DNA of 5,086 bases from UMGS755 sp045652815 (GCA_045652815.1 JAZOLH010000046.1:1-5086); one strand, 5' to 3'; shown: positions 1 through 5,086, numbered from the stretch's first letter. Program-made: numbers and translations. The notes: a model not told the origin generated them from the sequence alone.

Positions 1-1
1 G

Positions 2-61
2 GATATCTTCGATAATCCCCAGAACCCCAGAACACAGTTATTCTTAAGCAAGGTATTGTAA
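2..61 (+). CDS. 3' end of a probable polar amino acid ABC transporter ATP-binding protein (partial)
   Basis: Only the last 19 codons and a TAA stop (59-61) lie in the window; the gene begins to the left. The readable tail is DIFDNPQNPRTQLFLSKVL. This matches the usual C-terminus of GlnQ/HisP-type ATPases of polar amino acid importers, which end in a pattern like (E/D)IFxNPxxxRTxxFLSKVL just after the H-loop region. In such systems the protein is the cytoplasmic ATPase that powers uptake of glutamine, glutamate, arginine, cystine or similar. The Walker A, signature and Walker B motifs are outside the window, so the family call rests on the tail alone and the substrate cannot be named. The gene converges on the antiporter gene and is followed after 11 bases by a strong hairpin terminator. 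Confidence 0.68.
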   Translation, partial: DIFDNPQNPRTQLFLSKVL

Positions 62-70
62 AATTTACAT

Positions 71-110
71 AAAAAGAGCGTATGCCGATTTTGGCATACG
101 CTCTTTCTCT
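71..110. terminator. Bidirectional Rho-independent terminator between convergent genes
   Basis: A perfect 14-bp inverted repeat (arms 73-86 and 93-106, 6-base loop) lies between the stop codon of the left-hand plus-strand gene (ends 61) and that of the minus-strand antiporter (ends 117). Read on the minus strand, the stem closes in CTCTTT and continues into two more T residues, giving an uninterrupted run of five T. Read on the plus strand it is followed by a pyrimidine-rich CTCTTTAT. It is therefore the natural end of the antiporter transcript and probably also of the ABC transporter transcript. The stem has a GC-containing core and a compact loop, so it should be stable. Confidence 0.88.
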
Positions 111-116
111 TTATGC

Positions 117-1037
117 TCAAATACTTAAAATCAGATATGCGGTATAGGCAACATAAGCCAAAACGCAAACAACGCCTTCTACCCTTGTGATGTTTCCTTT
201 TGTTTTGCCGACAAACCAAAGGAATGCAGAAACAGCAATCAGGATAACGCTGTTGATAATTAACTGGGGATCGATAGTCTGGGGAATGATAACGGATGAG
301 ATGCCCAAAATAAAGAGGATGTTAAAGATGCAGGAACCAACCGCATTACCTAAGGAAAGTTCGCTTTGACCTTTACGAGCGGCAACTACAGAGGTAACAA
401 GTTCGGGAAGCGATGTACCCACAGCAACGATGGTTAAGCCAATCAAAGTGTCAGAAAGACCGAATGTTTTAGCAATGGCTGTTGCAGCGTCAACAACTAA
501 ATCGCCACCCCAAATGATAGCCGCCAAGCCACCAATGATAAAGATAACACTCTTAATGGGAGACATGGTTTCAACATCTTCGGCCTCTGCTTTATGCTTG
601 ATAGAGTCGATAATCAGATAAACCATATAGGCAATCATCAGTAAAAATAACACAACGCCCTCTACTCTGCCTAAAATACCGTTGAAAACGAAGATGAGCA
701 GCAGAACGGAGATAATAAGGTTAATAGGTAAATCACGGCGCAGGATGTCTTTATCGGTCTTAAACGGTGCAATCAGTGCGCTGGCGCCGATGACAACGAG
801 CAGGTTAAAGATGTTAGAGCCCACAACGTTACCCACGGAAAGACCACCAATGCCATTTGCGGCAGCTGTAATGCTGACAGCGGCTTCAGGGGCGCTTGTG
901 CCTGCAGAAACGATGGTTAAGCCGATGATTAAGGGCGGCACCTTTAAAAGACTTGCCACGGAAGAACTACCGTCAACAAAATAGTCGGCACCCTTTACCA
1001 AAAGGATAAAACCGATAATTAACAAAACATACTCCAT
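117..1037 (-). CDS. Calcium/cation antiporter, CaCA family (YrbG-type Na+/Ca2+ exchanger), probably Mn2+-responsive
   Basis: This 306-residue integral membrane protein exchanges a divalent cation for Na+ or H+ across the cytoplasmic membrane. It has the two inverted alpha repeats that define the family. The first holds GLTIVSAGTSAPE at 39-51 with GSNIFN at 73-78; the second holds GLTIVAVGTSLPE at 200-212 with GSCIFN at 234-239. By alignment to archaeal NCX, Glu51 and Glu212 are the central cation ligands, and Ser74, Asn78, Ser235 and Asn239 complete the sites. About ten hydrophobic segments are visible, with a short charged loop at about 147-160 between the halves, as usual. The start at 1037 is chosen because AAAGGAG lies 8 bases upstream (1046-1052) and the protein then begins like its family. 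An in-frame ATG at 1181 would lie inside the riboswitch and add 48 unrelated residues. The gene has its own promoter and a yybP-ykoY leader, so Mn2+ export is a plausible role besides Ca2+. The gene symbol is left open because substrate preference cannot be read from sequence. Confidence 0.93.
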   Translation of the reverse strand: MEYVLLIIGFILLVKGADYFVDGSSSVASLLKVPPLIIGLTIVSAGTSAPEAAVSITAAANGIGGLSVGNVVGSNIFNLLVVIGASALIAPFKTDKDILRRDLPINLIISVLLLIFVFNGILGRVEGVVLFLLMIAYMVYLIIDSIKHKAEAEDVETMSPIKSVIFIIGGLAAIIWGGDLVVDAATAIAKTFGLSDTLIGLTIVAVGTSLPELVTSVVAARKGQSELSLGNAVGSCIFNILFILGISSVIIPQTIDPQLIINSVILIAVSAFLWFVGKTKGNITRVEGVVCVLAYVAYTAYLILSI

Positions 1038-1056
1038 TTTTAAAACTCCTTTACAT

Positions 1057-1109
1057 AAAAAATAAAACAAGACTTTTACTGCACAACAAATAGCAGTAAA
1101 AGTCTTGTT
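1057..1109 (-). terminator. Riboswitch-controlled intrinsic terminator in the antiporter leader
   Basis: On the minus strand a perfect 17-bp stem (arms 1093-1109 and 1066-1082, 10-base loop 1083-1092) is followed at once by TTATTTTTT (1065-1057). It stands about 20 bases before the antiporter start codon, so it ends transcripts before the coding region. Its 5' arm contains the conserved CAAGAC segment and the 3' strand of riboswitch helix P1 (1096-1102). P1 and this terminator therefore cannot form together. The simplest reading is that ligand binding stabilises P1 and prevents termination, giving a transcriptional ON switch. The structure is seen directly; the direction of control is inferred. 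Confidence 0.9.
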
Positions 1110-1205
1110 ACTATGTTCCGACCCGGTATTGCAGAAACCTATGGGCCTGCGCCACGTGATGACGAATCGGAAAACACCCAACGGGTGCTAACTACTCCCT
1201 TTTAC
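1096..1205 (-). ncRNA. yybP-ykoY manganese riboswitch aptamer
   Basis: Read on the minus strand, this 110-base leader has the hallmarks of the yybP-ykoY class (Mn2+-sensing, Rfam RF00080). Helix P1 is a perfect 7-bp pairing of GUAAAAG (1205-1199) with CUUUUAC (1102-1096). Directly inside it are the conserved GGGAGUAG (1199-1192) on the 5' side and CAAGAC (1107-1102) on the 3' side. A small CACCC/GGGUG hairpin follows the GGGAGUAG. UUCCGA and UCGGAA pair to form a second long-range helix, and it encloses the conserved CGUCA segment near 1159-1163. Known members sense Mn2+ and control cation exporters, P-type ATPases and related membrane proteins. The predicted transcription start is at about 1206, so the transcript starts almost exactly at P1. 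It controls the antiporter just downstream. Class is confident; the metal specificity of this copy is inferred from the class. Confidence 0.9.
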
Positions 1206-1212
1206 ATAGAAA

Positions 1213-1241
1213 ATCATACCAAAAAAGATGAAAAATGTCAA
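1213..1241 (-). promoter_or_regulatory. Sigma-A type promoter of the riboswitch-antiporter transcript
   Basis: The minus strand shows a consensus TTGACA -35 (1241-1236), a 17-base spacer and TATGAT as -10 (1218-1213). The expected start point is about 1206, one base before helix P1 of the riboswitch. Near-consensus strength fits a gene whose expression is set mainly by attenuation in the leader rather than by promoter activity. Confidence 0.88.
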
Positions 1242-1290
1242 GAAAAAGTTTTTCCTTTTTTAGTATATGCAAAAATTTTAGGCAAATACA

Positions 1291-1318
1291 TAAATTAGCA
1301 ATATTCTTTTGCTAATTT
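1291..1318 (-). terminator. Weak AT-rich hairpin overlapping the aminotransferase stop codon
   Basis: A perfect 10-bp inverted repeat (arms 1292-1301 and 1309-1318, 7-base loop) covers the last codons and the TAA stop of the aminotransferase gene. On the minus strand it is followed by ATGTATTTG, not by a clean T run, and it has only three G-C pairs. It may be a poor terminator or a 3' stability element. No better terminator lies between this gene and the antiporter promoter, so some read-through into the riboswitch leader is possible. Confidence 0.35.
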
Positions 1319-2482
1319 TTCAAAAGACGGCAAGGATTTTTCGATCATCTCTGTGGAAACACAGTAGGAAATGCGCACATAACCGGGATAACCGAAACTA
1401 TCGCCTGCAACCAAAAGCAGTTCATATTTCTTCGCTTTTTCGCAGAAAGCGTGAGAATCTTCTTCCAGTGCTTTCACAAACAGATAAAAAGCACCGTCGG
1501 GTTGAGCCACTTTGTAACCATATTTGCCTAAAGCATCGCAGAGAATGTTGCGGTTTTTCTTATAAACGGAGATATCTGCGGTTTTGCCGATGCATTTGGG
1601 CACAATTTTCTGGAACAGGCTGGGCGCACAAACAAAACCTAAAGAACGACCCGCACCACAAACTGCAAAATAAATGTTCTTCCAGTCTTTTGCGGTATTC
1701 GGCACTAACACATAGCCAATACGTTCACCGGGAAGTGACAGAGATTTACTGAAAGAATAACAAACGATGGTGTTATTATAGTAATTGGGGATAAAAGGCA
1801 CAACACAGTTCTCGTTATACACCAGTTCACGATAGGGCTCGTCAGCGATGATGTAAATTTCTTTACCGAATTTCTTCTCCGCTTCGCTTAAAACGGCAGA
1901 CAGTTTTTTGATGGTGTCTTCAGAGAGAACAACACCGGAGGGATTGTTGGGAGAATTGATGATAATGGCCTTTGTGTTTTCGTTAATGGCAGATACGAGC
2001 AGATCAAAATCAATCTGAAAGTCCTCTTCTCTGCATTTAACAACAACAGGTGTCATCCCTGCCTGCTTGATGAAAACAGTATATTCAGGGAAGAAAGGCG
2101 CCAGCACAATCACTTCTCCAGCGTCTTCAGCAATGGCGGATAAAGAAATGGTTAAAGATGCGGCGGCACCGACGGTCATATAGAAATTATCCATTGTGTA
2201 GTCTGTGCCGAATGTTTTGTTCACATAGTCAGCGCAAGCAGAACGAACATCGGGTGCACCCTGCGCCGATGTGTAACCGTGCAAAGCCACGGGGTCAGTG
2301 TTCAAAACCAGCTCAGCAAGGGCTTCTTTTACGCATTCGGGCGCAGGCACGCTGGGATTGCCTAAACTGAAATCAAACACGTTTTCGACGCCGATTTCTG
2401 CCTTTCTTTTTAAACCATATTCAAACAGTTCGCGAATTTCACTTCGCTTACTGCCAAGTTCATACATTTTTTGAGATACCAT
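1295..2482 (-). CDS. PLP-dependent class I/II aminotransferase (aspartate aminotransferase-like)
   Basis: This is a complete 395-residue fold-type I aminotransferase, normal length for the family, and cytoplasmic. It moves an amino group between an amino acid and a 2-oxoacid using pyridoxal phosphate. Visible landmarks in order are: GNPSVP at 41-46 in the substrate-entry region; Tyr70 in HGYTSAQG; the cofactor-phosphate loop GAAAS at 105-109; NSPNNPSG at 176-183 with the ring-contacting Asn180; DEPY at 214-217 with Asp214 for the pyridine nitrogen; SFSKSLSLPGERIGY from 243 with the Schiff-base Lys246 and phosphate-binding Arg254; and Arg370 in GYVRISY for the substrate alpha-carboxylate. All key residues are intact. 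The start at 2482 is supported by GGAGG ten bases upstream (2493-2497). It follows the phosphoglycerol transferase gene by 27 bases, so both are likely on one transcript. Exact substrate (aspartate, alanine, aromatic or other) cannot be read from sequence, and no amino acid biosynthesis gene is adjacent to settle it. Confidence 0.93.
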   Translation of the reverse strand: MVSQKMYELGSKRSEIRELFEYGLKRKAEIGVENVFDFSLGNPSVPAPECVKEALAELVLNTDPVALHGYTSAQGAPDVRSACADYVNKTFGTDYTMDNFYMTVGAAASLTISLSAIAEDAGEVIVLAPFFPEYTVFIKQAGMTPVVVKCREEDFQIDFDLLVSAINENTKAIIINSPNNPSGVVLSEDTIKKLSAVLSEAEKKFGKEIYIIADEPYRELVYNENCVVPFIPNYYNNTIVCYSFSKSLSLPGERIGYVLVPNTAKDWKNIYFAVCGAGRSLGFVCAPSLFQKIVPKCIGKTADISVYKKNRNILCDALGKYGYKVAQPDGAFYLFVKALEEDSHAFCEKAKKYELLLVAGDSFGYPGYVRISYCVSTEMIEKSLPSFEKLAKEYC

Positions 2483-2509
2483 GATGTTGCATCCTCCGGT
2501 TTTATTTGG

Positions 2510-4006
2510 TTATTTTATTAAAAGATTTTTAATGTAAAAATTAGAGCTGTATAACAGTTGATGGTCAAATTCCTCGTAGCCAAACTCTTCGGCTAATGTG
2601 GGAACTTTAGAGAACAGATTTGTGCCAAGACCTAAACGTTCGCCTTTGATTTCGCACCCCATTGCCGCCAAGGTAGACGGGAAAATATCTAAACTTGTGG
2701 CGATTCTTTTCTTTGTGTTATCGGTTGTTGCTGCCGAATTGATAAAACAGTTATACATTTTTCGACTGTAACTTTTGGGCACGTTGTCATCAAAGAACTG
2801 ATAGTCCATACTCAAATGGTCGCCGCAAATCACAACAGTTGTGTTTTCGTAAAAATCCTGCTGCTGAATCCAACGGATAAAACGATCTGTCTGATGGCTT
2901 GCACAGGCAATAACGTTCTGGTATTGCTGGTCAAACTTGTCATCACATTCACTGCAAACATATCCTTCGGGAAAATGCGTGTCAACTGTTAACAAGGTGC
3001 AGGCAAAAGGCTCATCGCCGCGTGCCAGTTCTTTGATTTTGTCTTTGGCATAGTCGAACATCAGCTTGTCTTCCATGCCCCACCAAACATAATAATCCTC
3101 GGGGATAAAACCCTCTTCTCTTGCGGTGTCTAAATCATAAATATAGTCTGTTTTATGGGTTTCGTAGTACACGTCACGATTGGCAAATGAGGCATCGGAG
3201 CCAACGATAAGCGCCTGTTTGTAGCCATTTTCGTGCAGTACATCGGATAAGGTTATAGCGCCGGGCAGAAACTCTTCTTTACCATATTCGTTGTTTTCCA
3301 ATGCGCCCGCAGAGCCTTTCAGGGGCACGCCGGAACTCTGGGATACCATACCTGCTACAGTCCAGGTTGTGCCGCTGGGGGTTAAAAAGCCGCCAACACC
3401 GTCGGTATAAGAAAAGTTTATGTTATTTTTGGCCAGTCGAGTCAGTTCAGGCATTAAATTTTCCTTAAATGAACCACCCTCCTCTTCTGACATATAAGTG
3501 GCTTCCATCGATTCCAAGAAAATGAAGATAAGATTTCGTTTTTCTTCGGGGAATGTAATCACATCATTTGAGGGCTTAACATAATAATTCTCATAAATGG
3601 TGGAAGTTTTCACGATTTTTTTCAGATAACCGAACAGGTTCACCTGCGTACCTGCCATATACATCATAACGCCGGACAAAATAAGCGCAACAAGGCTCTT
3701 GCCCCAGAGTTTTACTTTTAAATAAAACAACAGGAAAATCAAAACACCGCCAATGAGAACGGAGGGCAAAAGACTATCTAAACAGTAACTTTTAACAATG
3801 TCGCTGTTCACACCGTTCATTTTGGAAAGAAGGGTGTACATAACGGAATCAAAGCCCGTTTCACCGTAATAGCGGGTATACCAAAAAGCAGAGAAAACCA
3901 ACAGCAGTGAAAACATAATCAGCACAGAAAGCAGGCAAGTAACCGCAATTTTCCATCCTTTTTTTCGTCTATTTAATTGCGATGTTACAAAAATTTCTGC
4001 GTTCAT
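2510..4006 (-). CDS. Membrane phosphoglycerol transferase, LTA synthase / OpgB (MdoB)-like sulfatase-fold enzyme
   Basis: A 498-residue membrane protein with an extracytoplasmic alkaline-phosphatase-fold domain. Members transfer glycerol phosphate from phosphatidylglycerol to teichoic acids or glycans. Three hydrophobic segments (about 19-43, 77-97, 102-120) precede the catalytic domain, which begins at NLIFIFLESME (158-168) with metal-ligand Glu165. SGTTWTVAGMVSQSSGVPL (211-229) resembles the nucleophile region of OpgB rather than the shorter LtaS pattern; Thr213, Thr214 and Thr216 are the candidate nucleophiles. VDTHFPEG (341-348, His344) and CGDH (394-397, Asp396 and His397) supply the remaining active-site and metal residues. 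A CxxC pair (351, 354) follows the VDTH motif. LtaS usually has five membrane helices, so the membrane part is short. The start at 4006 has AGGAGGTG at 4012-4019. It lies 35 bases after the yhhN-like remnant and 27 before the aminotransferase. Family is confident; whether the acceptor is lipoteichoic acid or another glycan is open. Confidence 0.92.
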   Translation of the reverse strand: MNAEIFVTSQLNRRKKGWKIAVTCLLSVLIMFSLLLVFSAFWYTRYYGETGFDSVMYTLLSKMNGVNSDIVKSYCLDSLLPSVLIGGVLIFLLFYLKVKLWGKSLVALILSGVMMYMAGTQVNLFGYLKKIVKTSTIYENYYVKPSNDVITFPEEKRNLIFIFLESMEATYMSEEEGGSFKENLMPELTRLAKNNINFSYTDGVGGFLTPSGTTWTVAGMVSQSSGVPLKGSAGALENNEYGKEEFLPGAITLSDVLHENGYKQALIVGSDASFANRDVYYETHKTDYIYDLDTAREEGFIPEDYYVWWGMEDKLMFDYAKDKIKELARGDEPFACTLLTVDTHFPEGYVCSECDDKFDQQYQNVIACASHQTDRFIRWIQQQDFYENTTVVICGDHLSMDYQFFDDNVPKSYSRKMYNCFINSAATTDNTKKRIATSLDIFPSTLAAMGCEIKGERLGLGTNLFSKVPTLAEEFGYEEFDHQLLYSSNFYIKNLLIK

Positions 4007-4041
4007 GTTTTCACCTCCTGTATGATAATTATTTTAGTTAT

Positions 4042-4272
4042 TTATTTTTTTGTTTCTTCTGTCATTTGTAAAGCGACCGAAAGTACAAGACAGCAAACCG
4101 CGGGATAATATGTGCCCATGCAAAGGTGATGTGTCCATCCGCCAAGACCTGCAAAACTGCCCAGAACCAGCGTTAAGTCGGAGATGTAGAATAAACCACT
4201 TCCAACCAGCAAGGCGGTGTTAGCAGGGGTTTTTCGGCTGATAAAGTTGCCTGCGGCCTTACCTACCATCAA
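4042..4272 (-). pseudogene. 5'-truncated YhhN/lysoplasmalogenase-like membrane protein remnant
   Basis: The open frame (76 codons from a TTG, or 75 from the ATG at 4267-4269) looks like the C-terminal third of a YhhN/TMEM86 family protein. These are polytopic membrane proteins of about 200 or more residues, some of which cleave the vinyl ether bond of lysoplasmalogens. The diagnostic stretch is LLVGSGLFYISDLTLVLG (about 21-38), matching the family's GxxxFxxSDxxLA core. The later GTYYPAVCCLVLSVAL (about 53-68) matches the final helix, which normally contains a YY pair. The N-terminal helices are missing: upstream in frame there is a TGA at 4279-4281, and the space is occupied by the preceding gene. 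No Shine-Dalgarno sequence precedes either start; only translational coupling to the gene ending 10 bases upstream could give expression. I favour a deletion remnant over a genuine small protein. The family call rests on recognition of short motifs and is moderately sure. Confidence 0.6.
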
Positions 4273-4282
4273 ACAACGTCAA

Positions 4283-4648
4283 TCATTCGCTCCAAATCAA
4301 TTCTTCGATGATGTACTCCCCTGCCTGAACAAAGCCGGTATAGACTTCTTTGCCGTCTGTTGTTACAAAGAAATCGCCGATGTAAGACATATGGCTGTTA
4401 TTCACAAGCCAGGAAGCACGGATGGCATAGTATTCTTTTCCGTCTTGCTCAATGGTTCCTGTAACGCCGAAGGAAAAAGGAAAACCGGTGGCTTCATCCT
4501 GCTCGCCCATCACAGCGTAACAAAGTTTCTCTGCCTCTTCAGCTGTTATCTGCTTTGTTTGAGGCGCTAACACGTTATGAAGCAAAACGCCGACAACGGT
4601 TAACAATAAGACAGTTATCAAGATTGTGATAAAAAATTTTTTAAACAT
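4283..4648 (-). CDS. Small membrane-anchored extracytoplasmic protein of unknown function
   Basis: I do not recognise a named family. The 121-residue product has two lysines, then one hydrophobic helix (about 5-27) that looks like an uncleaved signal anchor, since no lipobox cysteine is present. A soluble domain of about 90 residues outside the membrane follows. ITAEEAEKLCYAVMGEQD (34-51) is a helix followed by a predicted beta-rich part with DGKEYYAIRASW (69-80) and GDFFVTTDGKEVYTGF (91-106). This helix-then-strands layout, with a strand pair separated by a DG turn, recalls PepSY-like or other small sensor and inhibitor domains of Firmicutes, but the similarity is only in style. The start at 4648 is preferred over an ATG at 4675 because GAGGTG (4655-4660) sits 6 bases before it. 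It is first in the minus-strand run, directly behind the promoter at 4676-4704. Confidence 0.82.
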   Translation of the reverse strand: MFKKFFITILITVLLLTVVGVLLHNVLAPQTKQITAEEAEKLCYAVMGEQDEATGFPFSFGVTGTIEQDGKEYYAIRASWLVNNSHMSYIGDFFVTTDGKEVYTGFVQAGEYIIEELIWSE

Positions 4649-4665
4649 TGATATCACCTCAAAAA

Positions 4666-4682
4666 ATATAATCAAATTATAT
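4666..4682. repeat. Perfect 7-3-7 AT inverted repeat over the -10 of the operon promoter
   Basis: ATATAAT and ATTATAT arms (4666-4672 and 4676-4682) flank a CAA spacer. The right arm covers the -10 box of the minus-strand promoter. The position is right for an operator, but the sequence is pure A/T in both arms and could arise from the -10 box plus base composition. Confidence 0.35.
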
Positions 4683-4704
4683 CACAGTCCCTGCTTAATT
4701 TCAA
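4676..4704 (-). promoter_or_regulatory. Sigma-A type promoter for the minus-strand operon
   Basis: On the minus strand TTGAAA (4704-4699) is separated by 17 bases from a perfect TATAAT (4681-4676), giving an expected start near 4669 and a leader of about 20 bases. It can drive the membrane-anchored protein, the yhhN-like remnant, the phosphoglycerol transferase and the aminotransferase, since gaps between them are 10 to 35 bases with no terminator. The -10 lies within a perfect AT-rich inverted repeat (4666-4682). Confidence 0.82.
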
Positions 4705-4719
4705 CATTTCTGCCGAGAA

Positions 4720-4748
4720 TTGACAAAAAATTCATAATATGCTAGAAT
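4720..4748 (+). promoter_or_regulatory. Sigma-A type promoter for the YczE-like gene
   Basis: The plus strand shows consensus TTGACA (4720-4725), a 17-base spacer and TAGAAT (4743-4748). The start point should be near 4755, giving a leader of about 23 bases before the ATG at 4778. Its -35 is only 15 bases from the -35 of the divergent minus-strand promoter. Confidence 0.82.
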
Positions 4749-4777
4749 GAAAAGGAATTTGATTTGGGGGCGGAAAA

Positions 4778-5086
4778 ATGAACGTTAAAGAGACAGTAAA
4801 GCGCTTTATTGTGTTTGCAGTGGGCATTTTCTTCACATCGCTCGGTATCGCGTTTATCAAATATTCAGAACTTGGTATTTCGCCGATTTCGTCTGTGGCC
4901 AATGTGTTCAGTTTAAAGTTTACTTCGGTATCTTTTGGGATGTGGACATTTATCACCAATATGTTCTTATTTGTGGCACAGATATTCGTACTGAAGAAAA
5001 ACTTCGGTCTTGGTCGCCTCTTTCAAATTCCCCTTTGTTTCTTTGGTGGTGCGCTGACAGACCTTGGCATTTTAATCGCCAGATTA
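4778..5086 (+). CDS. YczE/YyaS/YitT-type integral membrane protein (5' part, cut by window end)
   Basis: The first 103 codons are present and the frame is open to the right edge. The product has a hydrophobic helix at about 9-28, then YSELGISPISSVANVFS (29-45), a second helix at about 50-72 and a third from about 83. The LGxxPxxSV loop after helix 1 and the helix spacing match the YczE/YyaS/YitT family of multipass membrane proteins, whose members are about 200 residues and mostly of unknown function; some are reported near transporter or regulator genes. The ATG is preceded by a G-rich GGGGGCGG (4766-4773), an atypical but correctly spaced ribosome binding site, and by a consensus promoter at 4720-4748. 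The gene is transcribed away from the minus-strand operon, so it is probably separate from it except for the shared regulatory gap. No transport substrate can be inferred. Confidence 0.78.
   Translation, partial: MNVKETVKRFIVFAVGIFFTSLGIAFIKYSELGISPISSVANVFSLKFTSVSFGMWTFITNMFLFVAQIFVLKKNFGLGRLFQIPLCFFGGALTDLGILIARL

Noticed and set aside
682..984. Plus-strand open frame of 100 codons opposite the antiporter.
   Set aside because: The coding strand is clearly the minus strand, with conserved alpha repeats; this frame is its antisense shadow.
1038..1181. N-terminal extension of the antiporter to an ATG at 1181 (354 residues).
   Set aside because: It would translate the riboswitch and terminator, the added residues do not look like the family, and a good ribosome binding site precedes the internal ATG at 1037.
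1225..1275. A/T-rich stretch with a possible AAAAAG/CTTTTT hairpin as the operon terminator.
   Set aside because: Only six mostly A-T pairs, no following T run, and it overlaps the -35 region of the antiporter promoter.
1309..1752. Plus-strand open frame of 147 codons opposite the aminotransferase.
   Set aside because: Rich in Arg, His, Cys and Ser as expected for an antisense frame of a real gene, without a ribosome binding site or domain; the aminotransferase on the other strand is fully intact.
4217..4570. Plus-strand open frame of 117 codons.
   Set aside because: It lies antisense to the membrane-anchored gene and the yhhN-like remnant, lacks a ribosome binding site and shows no recognisable domain; treated as a shadow.
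4649..4675. Upstream ATG at 4675 for the small membrane protein.
   Set aside because: Its codons contain the GAGGTG ribosome binding site of the ATG at 4648, and it lies almost at the predicted transcription start, leaving no leader.
4732..4959. Minus-strand frame of 75 codons overlapping the start of the YczE-like gene.
   Set aside because: It is antisense to a frame with a consensus promoter and multi-helix membrane pattern, and has no promoter or ribosome binding site of its own.

Overview
The window most likely comes from a low-to-moderate GC Gram-positive anaerobe of the Firmicutes (Clostridia-like). Support: strong AGGAGG-type ribosome binding sites, textbook TTGACA/TATAAT promoters with 17-base spacers, Rho-independent terminators, a Gram-positive style riboswitch leader, and gene families common in gut Clostridia. 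This placement is inference; there is no marker gene here.

Layout from left to right: (1) bases 2-61, the last 19 codons of a plus-strand gene, probably a polar amino acid ABC transporter ATPase. (2) A strong terminator hairpin (73-106) that sits between that gene and the convergent antiporter gene and can serve both. (3) A minus-strand CaCA-family calcium/cation antiporter (117-1037) with its own promoter (1213-1241) and a leader (about 1040-1206). That leader carries a yybP-ykoY (manganese) riboswitch followed by a perfect 17-bp terminator hairpin, which overlaps the 3' strand of the riboswitch P1 helix. (4) A minus-strand gene run reading from 4648 down to 1295: a small membrane-anchored protein of unknown function, a 5'-truncated remnant of a YhhN/lysoplasmalogenase-like membrane protein, an OpgB/LTA-synthase-type phosphoglycerol transferase, and a class I/II PLP aminotransferase. 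Gaps are short (10-40 bases), and a promoter at 4676-4704 can drive the whole run. (5) A divergent promoter pair, then the start of a plus-strand YczE/YyaS/YitT-type integral membrane protein that runs off the right edge.

The most informative element is the leader of the antiporter. Promoter, start point, aptamer and terminator fit together with little spare sequence, and the overlap of P1 with the terminator predicts a transcriptional ON switch: bound Mn2+ holds P1 closed, blocks the terminator and lets the antiporter be made. This implies that the so-called Na+/Ca2+ antiporter takes part in Mn2+ efflux or homeostasis. The family-level association of this riboswitch with cation exporters is established; its action here is inferred.

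I found no CRISPR array, insertion sequence, tRNA, rRNA or phage gene. I see no wholly new multi-gene system. The unusual items are the compact riboswitch switch, the decayed yhhN-like gene inside an otherwise healthy operon, and an OpgB-like enzyme in an apparently Gram-positive background.
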